Part shown: positions 1 to 13,155 of the stretch, piece after piece
Numbering within the stretch: the stretch's first letter is position 1
How the letters are laid out: the number at the start of each line of letters is the position of its first letter
NCBI GenBank assembly: GCA_005406025.1
Contig: BGZK01001284.1
Span: forward strand, 111,797 to 175,796
Length of the DNA: 64,000 bases
Source of the DNA: Eumeta japonica
Lineage: Eukaryota > Arthropoda > Insecta > Lepidoptera > Psychidae
Direction: 5' to 3'
The notes under the pieces: model-generated
What the model saw: the letters and a program-made list of their open reading frames with translations, nothing else
Database searches by the model: none
What the model was told of the DNA's origin: nothing
Position numbers and translations under genes: made by a program

Positions 1-36
1 AAAAAAAGTCTTTTTTTCTAATTATTCATTACAATG

Positions 37-252
37 TCTCTCAAACGTACCGATCGATTTTCATACACTTTACGACGATCGACGTTATTTTTTTAACAAC
101 ACAAATGGTTATTGTTTTGAATTTATCAGTTGAATAGTTTTAAAAATATTCTAAAAAAAAAACTTTTTAAAAATTTTTTCTCCAACAATATCTCTTGAAC
201 AAATTAACCGATTTTGATGAATTTAGCAATGATCAACGTTGTTTTTAAAGCG
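37..252. repeat. Two degenerate repeat units about 154 bp apart
   Basis: Two segments of about 60 bp, one from 37 and one from 191, share a run of short blocks in the same order: a 'tctct(c/t)' start, 'accgat(t)', then 'gat-(g/a)acgtt' followed by a T-rich tail. They are too diverged for a simple duplication, and I see no coding sequence in either. They could be two units of an old tandem repeat or parts of a dispersed repeat. The rest of 1-600 is AT-rich with poly-A and poly-T runs and holds nothing else I recognise. Confidence 0.35.
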
Positions 253-629
253 AACAACTGAACAAATTTTGGAAATTAGTAGAAATAGAAGTAGAAGTAG
301 AGCAGATTACAAAGTGTAAAAAAAACACAAAAAAATCAACTTTTTTTTTTATATCAACCGTGTTTTGTATAGTTTACGACAGTTGATACACCTGTTTGAG
401 GGAAAAGAGTAGACTAGATTTTAGTACTACAACGTTTATATTATTACATCGCTTTGTTTTTACAATTGTTACCTGCTACCTCCAGATAAGATTTAATAAA
501 ATATTTCTTGTTTATCTTTATTTAATCTAATCACTATAAACTACGCCACGGATATTGATGTGTATATATATATATGTATAAACTTATATCTATCTATAAG
601 CCGTCTATACATATATTACCGTCATGCAT

Positions 630-723
630 GTGGGCCACCAATGGGCAAAAGGTCACCGCCGCTCATAGACACCCTCAAATCAAAGGGAGTCATTAGTGGG
701 TCGACGGCCTTTTAGGAAGGAAT
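630..723 (+). repeat. Lepidopteran SINE-like repeat, 5' fragment
   Basis: The segment begins 'gtgggccacc', continues through 'ggtcaccgccgctcatagaca' minus its last base or two, and ends in a 'gacggccttttaggaagg' block. This is the head region of the dispersed repeat found elsewhere in this window at 7,083, 12,879, 14,278 and 21,119. The 3' half with the 'acagcggaagctg' core is absent, so this is a truncated copy. The resemblance to lepidopteran intergenic repeats is from memory. Confidence 0.5.
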
Positions 724-2040
724 TACGAATTTTCATAACCCATTGTATGTAATATTATGAATATATTGTGCTATGCATATTCAAAAGAATGAAGTAAATT
801 TTGCAAAGCCCCTCCCTCTTTCGTATCATTCTAAAACTGAACACCCACTAATGTCAAATTAAGTAATACTTGGACGGTCCCGTATCAAATTTTATAATTC
901 GGTGTCATATAGTTTGCTAACAATAGGTTTTAGAACCGAGACAAAACAAAATTCTATCTGTTTGTTATCAAAGAGACAGAATATATAACCCCAAACTATT
1001 ATGTATTAAATGTAAAATATAATATATGAAGTCAAGGCTTAATTATATTGTATTTTTCTACTAAAATGAAATTTATTACATTCGGTAAAATAGAATTCAC
1101 CATAACCCCTGATTAGGAAAGTTGTTATCCAACAACAATCATGTGAATAGCAAATCGGTAATTGCGATAAAAATTACAGAGAATTATCACTGTCTGGTAA
1201 TGCGATAATACGTTACCGTTTGAATCATTTACAGATCCCGTGGCAGAATCCAATTCCGGCCCTTATTGTGTACAAAGCGTGTGTTATTACGCAATTCCCT
1301 TCAAGGTTTACGACAGACCTAAATGAGCAATTAAGGAGAGTGCTGTATATCAAGATCTTATTTATGTCACATTTAATAAAAAAAAATATGTAGCATAAAA
1401 TTACATAAGTACAATATTAATATAAAAATAGAGTCAGTTAGACTGCCGACAGAAATGAAACCTTTAAACCTATGAAATGACATTAGTTTCTTTTTTGGAT
1501 TTCCAAATTCTAAATTGTTGTATCAAAGTTTGATATTTTGTAATTTGTAAATCGAAATCATTAGCGATAATCTAGTTCTTACCTCTATCGGCATTTCGAG
1601 TAATATGCTTACATTACAATTTAATTATAATAAACATTATATATAACATAGACAAAAAACTTTACGTAGATGCGTATTATGCAATGCACACGAATTTCAA
1701 CGAGGACTAAGGCCCTTATTAATAAGTGTATATATCTGACACTTTGGTCTGTACCATATATTTGTATATACATATGTTTATGTGTACATAGGCCGCTGCA
1801 TCAGCATGTCAGTGACGCGAACTTACAAGATTTAACCCATACAAAAATAGCTCAACATTTTCACTTCAAAGAAAACTCGGTATTGAAGAGGGTATTCATA
1901 TTTTTTTCTAACGGAGGATCTTATATTTCGTAGCATTCAAATATTGCTAGTCGCAAACATAAAATTCGTATTTAAACTAAATCTGGTTTGAAAGTTCGTT
2001 CCATCATACCATTGTGTTGGTGTACCTCGCCACGAATTGT
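724..2040. other. AT-rich noncoding stretch
   Basis: No reading frame here has a recognisable domain. The longest open frame (1,670-1,933) is hydrophobic and has the random composition expected of AT-rich DNA. No clear tandem repeat or transposon end was seen. Confidence 0.6.
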
Positions 2041-2310
2041 TTATTTCGTTTAGTGATCCACGCTGGCCCAACACGTTTTGGGGGTCCGCGAAGGACCAAC
2101 GCCATCAACGCGACGACACGTCCGCGACCTCCCGCGTGCTCTCCGAGGCACAGGGCCAGTAGCTCAATTTGACTTGAGTCAAAAACTCATTTGTCAGTTC
2201 CAGTCCCCAATAACTTCGTCCAAGATGGCGCTCTCAACTGCTGAATCACTACCGGTAAAACGAAAAACTAGCGATTTACCAAATTTTACTTTTTTAGGTA
2301 ACTAACGTTT
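2041..2310. other. GC-richer noncoding segment of unknown origin
   Basis: This segment is clearly richer in G+C and CpG than its flanks. It starts near 'gatccacgctggccca', contains a dense CpG block up to about 2,155 and an 'aagatggcgctc' block at about 2,222. A 75-codon open frame crosses it without resembling any family I know. It may be the tail of a dispersed repeat or a conserved noncoding element; the sequence alone does not decide. Confidence 0.3.
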
Positions 2311-5300
2311 CTCCTCATCATTGAACTGATTTTTGTGTAATACGCGGTCGCTGACTGAAGAAACCAAATTGACATGTGTCTAACTTTAAAAATTCTAAAG
2401 TGTCATCTCATATTTGTCATTAGATCGACCTAGGATGTCCAAGTCATAAGTTAGCAAAAATTATTGACTAATCATTGCAGCAACCATGCACTTGTTGCTC
2501 TACTGCAAAATGCAGCATGTTCATACGTTATGTAAGCATAAAAATTATTTATTATACGCTCACACGACTCGTACAAAAACCGCTTGTATCGACCAATGGA
2601 ATATCTTTTATTGTTTTACATTGCTGCTATTTATGGTTTTATCTAATAAAGAACTGTTACTGTATTGTTTTTTTGTTTTAATGATGTTTTTCTAATTCCA
2701 CATTTTCTTAATAAACACGTCTTCATATGTTATTAATATTTCTTGTATATCTAATAGATAGTGCGAAATGGTATGCATTTCGGCACCCAAGCGTTAGTGT
2801 TTGTAAAAAATAACAACTTTGATTTGAACTACAATTTCCTATTTTATAAACTCTTGTACATGTCTCACTCTCGTACATATATTTTTGATTACAAACAGAA
2901 ATTATACAAGAACTCCGCGCACTTCCTCGAACTAACGATGCTGTAATTGTTTAAGGCTTTAATAGGGACATAGATCGTATTACTACTTGTTATTCGGGAC
3001 CTCCAATTACTTTTCAAGGCGAAAGGTTTCGTAATTGACTAAAAAGGTTTGCGCGAAAAAGATTTGTTTTTGCTAAAAATACAAATTGAAACTCCAAATA
3101 TTTTTCTAGGTAAACAAAATTGAAGTTGTTCAAAAAGGATTTTTGAACAAAATTCAAAACGCTTTTCGTTCGTTACACGGATTTTTTAAAATATTTTCGC
3201 AGCGAAAAGTGTTGAAACGTTTTACAAAACATCAGGAATAATTGCAATAGTATTTCCATTTCTTTTTATAAAAGCTTTGAGCACTTTTCCAACCAAATTG
3301 TTGTAATTATAAAAATATTACCGAACATACAAAAACGTGATTTACGCTGTTTTTCCAAGTAAAAGCTTAAAAAATATTACACAATATAACATGGAACAAA
3401 ATTAGGGGAACACTTTAAAGATCGTTTTCATGAATTAGTGGTTACCATCAAGCCTTATTTCAGATCAGAATATGAACTGATAATGGCCATCCAGAAAGTG
3501 AATCAAGAGATTCGAATGTCTACAGATACTAAACTGATATAATGAAGCATTTACAAGACATACCGTAATAGAACACTTAATGATATGATTTGACTATACT
3601 TTGATGACAACTCCCGGTCTGAAAGTCTTACCTGATCAACTGTGTTCCTTTGACAGTTCGAGTTTCTGCCATTCAGTCTTCGCATGGAGCAAGTCCACAT
3701 CTGATCAATTATGACAGGAGAATCAATGATTCAGAGTAACCTGCAGTGTATGAAGATAGGTTACTCTGATTTGGTTCTCTAGTATTATTCCAAACATGGA
3801 AGTGTGTTTCTTCATTTTGTATATATACCTGAAACATCCCAAAAGTTTTCTCGGACAAACGAAACTATTTATTTTCTTATTATAAAATATTGTTAAAATA
3901 ACGAATTGTGTCGCTATTAGTTTCAGTTAAAGTTCGAGTCTGAAACATTTACTCGTAATAGTTATCTGTTTTGTTCAAAATTACTAAAACCGTTTTCAGG
4001 TAAAATTCGGACATTGAACGACCTATTTTAATATTAGTAACTTAGCACGGTTTTCACTATCTAGTGACATATGAAAATATCAGCTTATGTTACAAATTGC
4101 TAATGATCAAAGATTGTCTTAGATTAATCATGAAAATCTAAATTAAAGATTAATATCTCAGCGGTAGATGTTTTTATATAGCATTTTAATAATTAAATTT
4201 TGATTAATTATGTGATTTACTCAGAAATTTACAGTGGGCTACAGCATTATTTCCTGAGTATTTCTGAAAGATGCTTATTTCACTCTTCAAGCTAAGAACG
4301 GCTCTAAATATTGAAATTTTATACAGAAGGAATGATTTCTTTCAGCTGCAAATTTTCACGTTTAAGCGAAAACACAATCCCCGCCCTTTTGCACGTAAAC
4401 TTGACGTGACACGGTGATAAATATTTGACTTTCGAATAATACTTTTTAGAAACATAATATAATATGATTCATTTCTTAAAGAAATAAAATATAAGAAGGC
4501 GATAACTCATCAATCGTTCTTCATTGCAAATCAAAGTTCGTCTTCAGTAAGAAAAAATAGAATTAAAATGGCAATGTTATGGGATGTAGACTTATTTTAA
4601 TAATTCATGGAGTTATCTTTCATCTCAAGCTTGTTTTCTATAAGCTTTTGGGATGTCTTTGGCCGAACTTAATCGTACTCGTGGCTCTTCTCAATGAAAT
4701 AACTGAAGGTTACACTACGAAATGCAATCATAGTAGAAAATGCGCTTAGTGTATGAGATGGCTAATTGAAAAAAAAGACGTAAGCCCACTATGGAATCCG
4801 AGGTTATTTAGGGATTGTTATAAGCAAAAGCGAGAAAATTCAACGTCAATACTTAAATGTTGACATGTTCTGTTGCTATCGGTCGATTCTTTGTGAAGTC
4901 ATCTCGCGACAAAAAGGTATTAGTGTTGATTGATGCAAAAAACATGTTGTCGAAGTACGATCACGGACGGTCGAATTGCCGTTTACAACATTGTGATAAG
5001 GATAAGCGTACTTATTGTAAGGTCTCATAAAGAAAACGACATTCCTCTTAATGGCTGTCCAAAGTAAAAACAACATCAAATTAACAAAGCGTGTGTTAAA
5101 ATATTATGACGTTTTCTTTTTGCTGTATAAGTCCTGTTTGTCTGAATAACTTAAATGAATGAAAAAGTAATGCGGAATTGCCGAATACAATTTTTATGCC
5201 TAACTTAGTAACGCAGACTTTGTAATCATCACAATTTTGATGTTTTTACATGTAGGTATGGGAGAATGGATCAAGGTTAAACATTTTGGAATCTTTAGAA

Positions 5301-5415
5301 ATTTTAAAATACGAAGATAAGAATAATATGACCAATGACCAAATTAAAGTTTACGAATCGATATTGTTGCACGTTTGCCTGCTATAATTTGGTCATAATT
5401 GGTGTTGATAATAAC
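2311..5415. other. AT-rich noncoding stretch
   Basis: Short open frames only, none with domain character. A 12-bp perfect inverted repeat (3,731-3,742 with 3,758-3,769, loop 15 nt) is the only structure noted. No splice-bounded coding segment could be supported. Confidence 0.6.
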
Positions 5416-5421
5416 CAATGG

Positions 5422-5457
5422 TATATAAAGGTCAATTCTCTCGAATCAGTATTCAGT
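5422..5457 (+). promoter_or_regulatory. Candidate TATA plus initiator core promoter
   Basis: A strong TATA box, 'tatataaagg', begins at 5,422. Two initiator-like 'tcagt' sites follow at 5,446 and 5,453, putting the likely +1 A 26 or 33 bp downstream of the TATA start, which brackets the 30-31 bp usual in arthropods. No open frame or splice donor of note follows in the next 200 bp, so a gene is not shown. In AT-rich DNA this combination can arise by chance. Confidence 0.3.
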
Positions 5458-7080
5458 TCATTGTATGTGGATTGCTAGTCCAAGATCAAATTCGAAGATC
5501 AGCAGTGGAATGCATGCTGCATGTTACTGCATTTTGCGCGTGAGCGTTGGATTGCACCCTAACAAAATTTATCAATGATAGTAATTCAATAACTAAAAGA
5601 ATTATTTTTTTCTCCAAAACATGGCATTTATAAAAGCATCTCCAAGAACACGTTCATCGTAAAGCAAAAGCTGTTATTCACTGTAACATTTACGACGTCA
5701 CAAATAATTCAACTAACAGGGTCGCGTTTTAATTACTATAAATTAGGCTTTATACATGTTTTATGAGCTTAGAAGTTACCAGGTTGTGGTGCTCGGCGCC
5801 GAAACTTCGGGCTTGCTCGGCTCTGAGCTCGTGAATTCCTTTGCGAGCTCCGGAACTGTGTTTTCCTAGAACAAGGCGATGCCAGATTCCACAACTTTAT
5901 TACACAGAATATGAGCATTTCAACACAACACGGCAGTGCCGCAGGTAGCTACGGTAGCAAGCTGTAACTTAAATAACAATTTTCAATTTATTTTTTACTT
6001 ATTATTTACTTTAATTTTTTTCCATTTCTTTTTTTATTAACCTTATTAATTTAATTCATTATTAGATAGTAAATATTACTGTCTTGTTTTATATTCACAA
6101 AAATTAAATTTAATATCTTTTTCAATCTTCACAACATTTTCGTTCAAAACACTAAAAAAAATTAAATAGGATTAGCAAAGTTGAAGACAAATCATACTAT
6201 AGTATTGTTAACGAATCTTAATAATCGTTATTATTCACGTTTCATTTAAGACATAATTAATACTTAAATTGATTTTGTAAATTGATCATAAGCAAATGAT
6301 GAATTAGTAATTCACAGAATTTATGAAGTATATAAGTTCTCAATAAACTAAAATAATAAAAGAGAATGGTACTTACTTCTAAAAATGTAGTCAATTAAGA
6401 AAGAAAACAAGTTAACTCGTAATTCGAGCTCAAGTTTCTCCTTTTTGAGTCTCTATCTTTTTTTTTCTCCCTCCCTTGTAGGAGTCTTGAAATAACAAGA
6501 GTTCTTTTGATAACGCACGGGGGAAAATCAACCATTTTTATCGTACGGACGGACACAAATTGCCTATAAATTCTTAGAATGGATGTTTTTATTCGAGAAG
6601 GAAAATTATATTACATTCGTGGAGTGGCCACGTAACGAGTACAGTTATCACGCCGGCTAAACAGTTAATTTTATTACATCGGTATGTAAGCGCGGAAAGG
6701 TAGTCGCTTGTTCTCTAAATTTGTTTTTTGTGTACTTGCAAAAAATAAATGTGTTTTAGTGAACAGTATATATTTTTTTTTGTTATATAGGGTTCTAAGT
6801 CACAGGCGACTAATGATGGTTTAGAACTTTTCTCTGTAGAAATATAGAAGAGAGATTTGGGCTGCAACGTCGTAAATACGAACGAGTGTGACTCGTCATA
6901 ATAACAATCAAGCCGACCATCTTATAAAAAAATTTAGGAGCGAAAAATGCCACATAGTAACGATCCTTCTAACTATCGGATTTATGTCTTAGTGCAATAT
7001 CCATCAATCCTTTGTCTTTATTACAGTCGAATTCAGAGAAATATTTAAATTTTGGATAGAATTTTAAAGTGGCCACACTG
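5458..7080. other. AT-rich noncoding stretch with one GC-richer patch
   Basis: Mostly AT-rich DNA without coding character. A GC-richer patch at about 5,775-5,960 contains repeated 'gctc' and 'gagctc' words and has no open frame of note. The rest includes long T and A runs. Confidence 0.55.
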
Positions 7081-7082
7081 TG

Positions 7083-7400
7083 GTCATCTTGGCTGCAGCA
7101 AGTGGGCCAAATCGTCTGGTAAGATACGACACTGTCACAAAATACATAGTTGAAGTAATAGCTTCAGCTGTCGGTTTCCTCTAATGAGCGAGAGTTCCGG
7201 TGGCCCACTTATTCTCCACCGCCTCGCTCCCCTCTTCATCAGTTATCCTATTCCTACGCAAGAATTCAGCAACGCATCAGTCAGTCAGCAGACACTCACA
7301 AATCCACAGGAGTAACGACTGTTAATTCCTGTGAGGTTGTGAGTGTCCATGGGTGACGATGATCACCTACATTCTGATAACTCACATGCTCATTGGCCCC
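7083..7400 (-). repeat. Lepidopteran SINE-like repeat, near-complete copy
   Basis: Read on the minus strand, the copy runs from a head near 7,400 ('ggggccaatgagcatgtga'), through 'gtcacccatggacact', to 'gtgggccaccggaactctcg' and a degraded 'acagctgaagct' core, ending in the 'tggcccacttgctgcagcc' tail near 7,083. It matches the copies at 12,879, 14,278 and 21,119 in block order and is the longest of the set. I see no poly-A tail or target duplication. The family's mechanism (SINE or non-autonomous LINE) is not settled here. Confidence 0.65.
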
Positions 7401-8481
7401 TCATAAATCCTAAAACACATAAATTAACCATAAACAAAATAGAACTAATTGGAACATATTACAAAAAAAAAACCTGTTTTTCTAACTACACACAAACTAA
7501 AACATTTCAAATCTTTAAACATTTCTCAATGCGGTTACCAAAATTGCATCGCGAAAATAAATGATTAAAAATCAAGAAAATCCCACGGGGTAAAATCTTC
7601 GGGACGAGCAGTTTAATATCTTAATTTGGGCCATCACCCGAACACCGAATTCATTAGCTGCTGCCGCGTTGATAAATCGCACCGTTTCGCTTCGAGAGAA
7701 CCTCCGATTCGTTATGTGGAGGACCCACTGCACAGTTGAGTTCGAGGGTCGATCCTAAGTTCTGTCGTCATACGCTATCGGAATTATTCTGCAATTTCTG
7801 TTATTATTATTACAATCACCAGGATTCTATTGAAAATTGTCAAAATACCTTCAGTCATTTTGTTTTTCAAAACATATTTAATATAAAATGTTGAATAAGC
7901 ATCACTCGTAGTTTACCGGCCATTTGTAAACTTTATAATTCAAATTTCCAAATAGCAAGAATTTTTGCAGTATTCAAGATTATTGTCGTAGACAAAGATC
8001 ATTATAATATTCATTTCAGTAACGAAGTCATAAGAAGATATTTTGAGAACAACTACTATTACATCAATTTTCTACCATTTTTTTCTACAATTAAGTCAAT
8101 TCAAATCGCACTTCAAATAGATAAGACAAAAATTAAATACAAAAATTCTGCGATGCTTCTCATCAAACTTGAACTATGTTGTGTTGAAATTGATTCACTA
8201 TATTGCAATATAAACCACTGTTATTAATATTTGATTGTTTTTAGAAAAAAATTCTCCTAGTATAAAATAAGAACGACATCAAATATTTTTTTCTTTTATA
8301 TGTAAAGATTTTATTACGGAACAATAGTGCAAGTTCAACTTGCATCTTTTCTTTTAATATTGGTTGTTAAAATTATAATCGTAAATATTGAATACATATG
8401 GTTTTTAATCTATTGTCTCTACCAATTTGAAAACGTATTTTTTTTACTAAATCAACGAATAATACTTCTTAATTTATTCTT

Positions 8482-8485
<4 letters not shown>
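7401..8485. other. Noncoding stretch with a GC-richer patch at 7,620-7,780
   Basis: The patch at 7,620-7,780 is CpG-containing and ordered, unlike the AT-rich DNA around it, but shows no domain in any frame. It could be a conserved noncoding element. The remainder is AT-rich with nothing recognised. Confidence 0.4.

Positions 8486-8518
<33 letters not shown>
8486..8518. repeat. (TA)n microsatellite
   Basis: Uninterrupted alternating T and A for about 33 bp. It is read directly from the sequence. Confidence 0.95.
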
Positions 8519-8525
<7 letters not shown>

Positions 8526-8654
8526 CACGTATTAAGACAAAAAATAAGCAGTGGTTTATATAAACGTATGAAAATTTATGGTGTATATCAATAATGCAAT
8601 GTACCACAAGAAAACTTTTTGTTCTACCTAATAAGAATCCTCTATAAAGGCCTG

Positions 8655-8684
8655 ATTATTGTATTAGTTAATTAATACAATAAT
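8655..8684. repeat. Short perfect hairpin, 12-bp stem
   Basis: Arms 8,655-8,666 ('attattgtatta') and 8,673-8,684 are exact reverse complements around a 6-nt loop. The stem is all but one pair A-T, so chance is a real possibility. Confidence 0.6.
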
Positions 8685-8759
8685 AAAGCCATTATTAACT
8701 TACGATTACATAATGACCGTATTTAGGTTTCGTTCAATCATTCGATCGTAAAAAGATAC

Positions 8760-8895
8760 GAAAGCAATTCCAATTCGTGCCGTCTATAGACGCGGCAGTG
8801 GCGCCCCCCGGCGGCCGGCATTCCCGGAATACGGAAATGTGGTGTGCCTTTGAATTAACGCGGTCCCTGTTCGCCTTCACTTTGTAACGGACGTA
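8760..8895. other. GC-rich island, possible conserved noncoding element
   Basis: This block is dense in CpG and GC runs ('gcgccccccggcggccggc') in an otherwise AT-rich setting. The overlapping minus-strand frame has no family resemblance and is probably open only because stops are rare in GC-rich DNA. It may be regulatory DNA; no motif set was strong enough to name a factor. Confidence 0.3.
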
Positions 8896-8934
8896 AGTAG
8901 AAAATGCCTTTTTTTTTCCTCTAAAACCTTCCAA

Positions 8935-9870
8935 AGTTGCACGTGTATCTATGCAGAGTAAATTAGCCGATGTCTTATTGCCTTCTTCTTATTGTCTGTG
9001 GACGTAAACATTTTTTTAAAATGAAATCTTCTTTAGACGCGTTTGAACATTTTTGAGATGGGAAAAACCTTATTGAACTCGCCGACACTGTTACCGTCTA
9101 CGTAACCGACACCTCTGTATATAAGTATAGACATATATTAGACCCGTTTACACGAGAGTTGAGTTTGGGTTGAAATGCATTGATAATATAACAATATATA
9201 ATATATACATATATTGTGTATATACGTACAAGAAGGATATTGCAATTTTTGTATGTCAAATAATATGCACTATTTTTCATGCATTAAATGAAAATCGTAA
9301 TTTAATTTTTATAGTAGTAGTTTAAAATAATGAATAAAAAACACTTAATTTAAAAGCATATCCTGGACAATAAAATATTTCCTGACAATTAAAAAAATAC
9401 ACACGTAATAGTTCAAGTTTTCACTTCTGTAGGCACTCCCGGAGGGCCACTGTTTATTTTTGCTATAGAATATTATTGTTAAGTTTTACAAAAAGTTCCA
9501 CAATTGATGATCATTTTGTTTCACCAAACCCTGTATTTCAATTGTGATTTTGGAGGAAGAGTTGTTGATGAGAACAAGGATGTATTCCGTAACATCTTCA
9601 TATTTAATGCTGTCTTTTTTGTTAATCTTCTATATAGAGAAGGGTCTTGATTACGTTAAAGAGAAATGGCTAATCAGTTTTTTATCGCAAATTAATTACT
9701 TAAAATACTAAATGATACCTTTAAAAAGAAAATTAATAATATTTAAATAAACCATTTATTTACATCTATTGTGTTTTAAAATAAAAGCGACCTTTTTTTT
9801 TTAATTTTAACTCTAGAGCCTTTTTTTTAATTTAAAACAAATCCCTCGCCTAAATCTATTCAAGCGCGCT
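8935..9870. other. AT-rich noncoding stretch
   Basis: No coding, RNA or transposon feature recognised. Confidence 0.6.
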
Positions 9871-9879
9871 CTCCTGATA

Positions 9880-10115
9880 CAGCTTAATAAAGTCCCCACA
9901 TCCCGGGGTTTTGCGGCAGTGCATAGCAAATGTTGCAGCGTTTCCCACCAAAGTTTGCCAGTTTCCGGGAAGTATGGACCTTTTCGCCCGCGGACGCCCG
10001 CAGTTAAGTGGGTAAACGGATGTTTTCCAAGTAATAGCAGTTCGGCCCCGTGGGGGTTAAAGCGCGTACGGTCTCGAGCCGAGGCGAAACTCGTGATGTG
10101 TATCGGTGTTCGTTA
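9880..10115. other. GC-rich island, possible conserved noncoding element
   Basis: About 235 bp of CpG-containing, complex sequence between AT-rich flanks. A 65-codon frame crosses it but has no signal, motif or family character. It is one of several similar islands in the window. Confidence 0.3.
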
Positions 10116-11880
10116 AGATTTTAGCATGTCTATGCAGCTGTCTTTACGTCTAGTATTAAAAACATAATTTCATAAATTTATTTTTAGTCGTGAATAGCTG
10201 ATGCATATGAAGATTGAACCGACGCGTTAGGGAGACGATCTGTTCGCAGTGTGCGCTTGCGTTTGTTTGTGTATGAGGATGCGTGTGATGATGTGCGTGT
10301 TTATGTGAGAGCCTATATACGCATGTGTGAACCTTTTAAAATGAACACCATAAGAATGGCGATATTCGACAGTGGTGTGGTTTTGAAAAAGGCATATGGG
10401 GAGAAGAAAATGAAAAGTATATATCGAATTGGCCCGAGCACTTGGAAAAGAAAAATGAAAATAGATTGAGGAAAGATATATAAAGGGATTATGTAACTAA
10501 AGGTTCGACAAAGGGCGTCCTAGAAAAACTTATATAAACCAAATTCGGGTCAGTTTAAATAAGAGCCTAGTTTTAAGCACCCGAAAGTGACGAATTCGGA
10601 GGAAACGCTTGTTGAATTTCAATAAGACAAAACGGGCATATATGGACGGTGTCAAGAGAAGATATGTGGTCACTGTTTACACCTTTGGGAAATAACTTTG
10701 AGTTTATGTTATATTACGGGTATGCTGTAATTTTAAGTTTTACAACTTTCCGCCACGGCCGTAAGATACGTCGGGTCTAAGTTACAACGCAAAACATGAT
10801 GGCTTAGTAAAGCAAGGCTCAAGGCTCAGCTCAGCCCTTATAATATAATAGTGATCCATAGTCTGTTTGTTGTTTTTAAGGTTCCGTAGTCAACAAGAAA
10901 TCCTTATAGTTTTGTCATTTCCTTCCACGGCTTAGTTCAGAGGCTTTTAATACTAGATAACTGTAATTTATATGGGTATACATGCTTATCGTGCTGATAA
11001 AATTAGAACAAAATATTGAAAATAAATATCAAAATGCTATTTTTGTTAGTCAAGTGACCCTTCCCCCGTCTCTCAAGAAAAAATTATTCTTGCATATGTG
11101 AAAAAATTTACTATAGTAGCATATATAATAAAGTTTAAACGAAAACTGTCACAGCTAAGTGGGACTTACAAGCTAACAGGTGATAGACGACCAACTTATA
11201 AAATGTACTTGCAGAAGTAAAAAGCAATTTCTTACCGATTCAATAGAAAATTACATAGATGACGTTGTTGATTGTGTAATATATGTGGTAATGTAAGTTT
11301 ATGAAACATGTAAGATTATAGAAATACAAAATATCGCGTCTTTAATACCCTACGTGGGCCCGCTTTTATACGTTATTAGACGTAAAATGTGACGTATAAT
11401 GACATATAATGTGACCTATGGAACCTTACACTGCGCGTGACCTGACACGCACTTAGCCGGCTTTTTAATGACGCTTAGGTCATTTAAATATCTAAATTTT
11501 TAAGCAGTATTAATCTCACTATTTATAGAATTACACATTTTTCGCTCTTAATCGACTTAAATGTTTTAATACGGATAATTGGAGATTTTTATTTTTTTTT
11601 AATTTTGCTTTCATTTTACTACACATATTTTATGATTGGTCGACGACGTTAATTGAATTTAATTGACATCCTCGTGAGAAAAGCGATTAGGAAAAAGTCA
11701 TTGTAAGTCAAAACTAAAATGTAACGTCTTAAAATGAAAATGGATTTTATTGCAAATTAATGCTTACATTATAAGGAACAGGATCGAAAAACCAACAGCA
11801 CTGCTGAAGTTCCAGCAATCAACAGTTCTACAACAACATCGCGTGTCAAAACATCTCAAATGGTTTTCCACGTCATAACT
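10116..11880. other. Noncoding stretch
   Basis: A G- and T-rich segment with repeated 'tgtgtg/gcgtgt' words lies at about 10,250-10,330 and is open on the plus strand for 72 codons without family resemblance. The rest is AT-rich. Nothing else recognised. Confidence 0.5.
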
Positions 11881-11884
11881 TAAT

Positions 11885-12270
11885 AGAGGCTCATGAAATT
11901 TAACGGAATATTTTCAGAAAATCTTGTTCGTGACGAAAGAGAAACGAAAATGGAGGGCACCGTACTGTCTTTCCCACTGGCTACGGAACCCGAAAAAACC
12001 GTGTTCGTACGGAATCTCCTTAAGCCTATCAAAGCGTATACCGCACAAATTCTTTTGAAGGTGTCCCACACAAAAGCGAATCCGAGTGAGGCAGATATTT
12101 AGCGGGAATATCAAAGAGCACGACACGTGTCGGCGGCCCGCCTCGCTTCACCTGTTGCTTTGAAGCAAGGAAAACACACCCGGGAACATTGTGTTTATGC
12201 AACGAAATTGAGCGCGTTCCCGGCCCGTTCTCTCCGTGCACGAGCGGTGGAATAGCCGCAGACAGACAAA
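11885..12270. other. GC-richer island open in several frames
   Basis: Four open frames of 63-70 codons overlap here on both strands (one plus, three minus). None has a recognisable domain. Openness in several frames at once is what a GC-rich noncoding block produces and argues against a real exon. The block is complex, not a simple repeat, and is one of the better candidates for conserved regulatory DNA in this window. Confidence 0.35.
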
Positions 12271-12875
12271 GAGACGGTTTTCCTTAAAGAGGATCTCCCT
12301 CTCTTAACGATCTGTAATAGAAATGGTACATTTTTCATTAAAACCTTACCAAATCGAGAGTAATTTTACAGGTAACCGTGTAAATCAAATTCCGTTTCTG
12401 TGGTTACCCTCAATCGTTTGACTATGAAAGCCTTAATCGAAGCATGTATGTGTGTATTTAATGTACATGTTTGTGAACGCCGTAAAGGAGATATCTCTGG
12501 TGGAGATCGCTAGGTGGCTCCTAGTATAATGTTCTAGTCATATTAATTTATAATGTGCTAGCTTTCGCCCTATACCATGCATTCGTATATTAAATAAATG
12601 TATATATGGTATAATATACTGCTGAGAAACGAGAAGAACTAGGCGAAGGGAATTTATACTGTCCAATCTAATTATCAGCTTTCAGTAGTAAAGATTTTAG
12701 TGGTAATACAAATTCAAAATATAGTTCATTAAAATATATAAGGATATGCAAATATTTCTAAAATATGGATTCCCTCAGCATTATCCTTATGCATTACACA
12801 AAATAGTATAAAATTGATGATATATGTTATTACGCTGTACATGCATTTTAAAGCATATTCGAGAAACAATTCAAA
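12271..12875. other. AT-rich noncoding stretch
   Basis: No feature recognised. Confidence 0.6.
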
Positions 12876-12878
12876 AAA

Positions 12879-13155
12879 TGAGCCATCAGAAAGTAGATGA
12901 TCACTGCCGCCCATGGACACATGCAACCCCTGAAAAGCCGAGTCCATTGGCGGGTCTCCTGGAAGTAAACAGGTTATCTAATAGAGTGGATCGGTCCGAT
13001 GGTTGAGGAAAGAGTGAGTGGTCCACCGGCACCCGATCGCTGAACGAAGCGCAACAGCGGAAGCTGCTACGCACTTCACGTCTATAATCCGTGAGATCGT
13101 GGTATTTCACAAATCGAGCTAGCAAGCATTTTTGTGGTGACGCAAAGTTAGACAC
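12879..13155 (+). repeat. Lepidopteran SINE-like repeat copy
   Basis: Starts at 'gagccatcagaaag', continues with 'atcactgccgcccatggaca', a 'gtggtccaccgg' block and the core 'gcgcaacagcggaagctgct', then 'gtgagatcgtggtatttcac', and ends near 'gacgcaaagttagac'. Block order matches the other copies. The 12,901-13,191 minus-strand open frame is a shadow of this repeat, not a gene. Confidence 0.7.
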
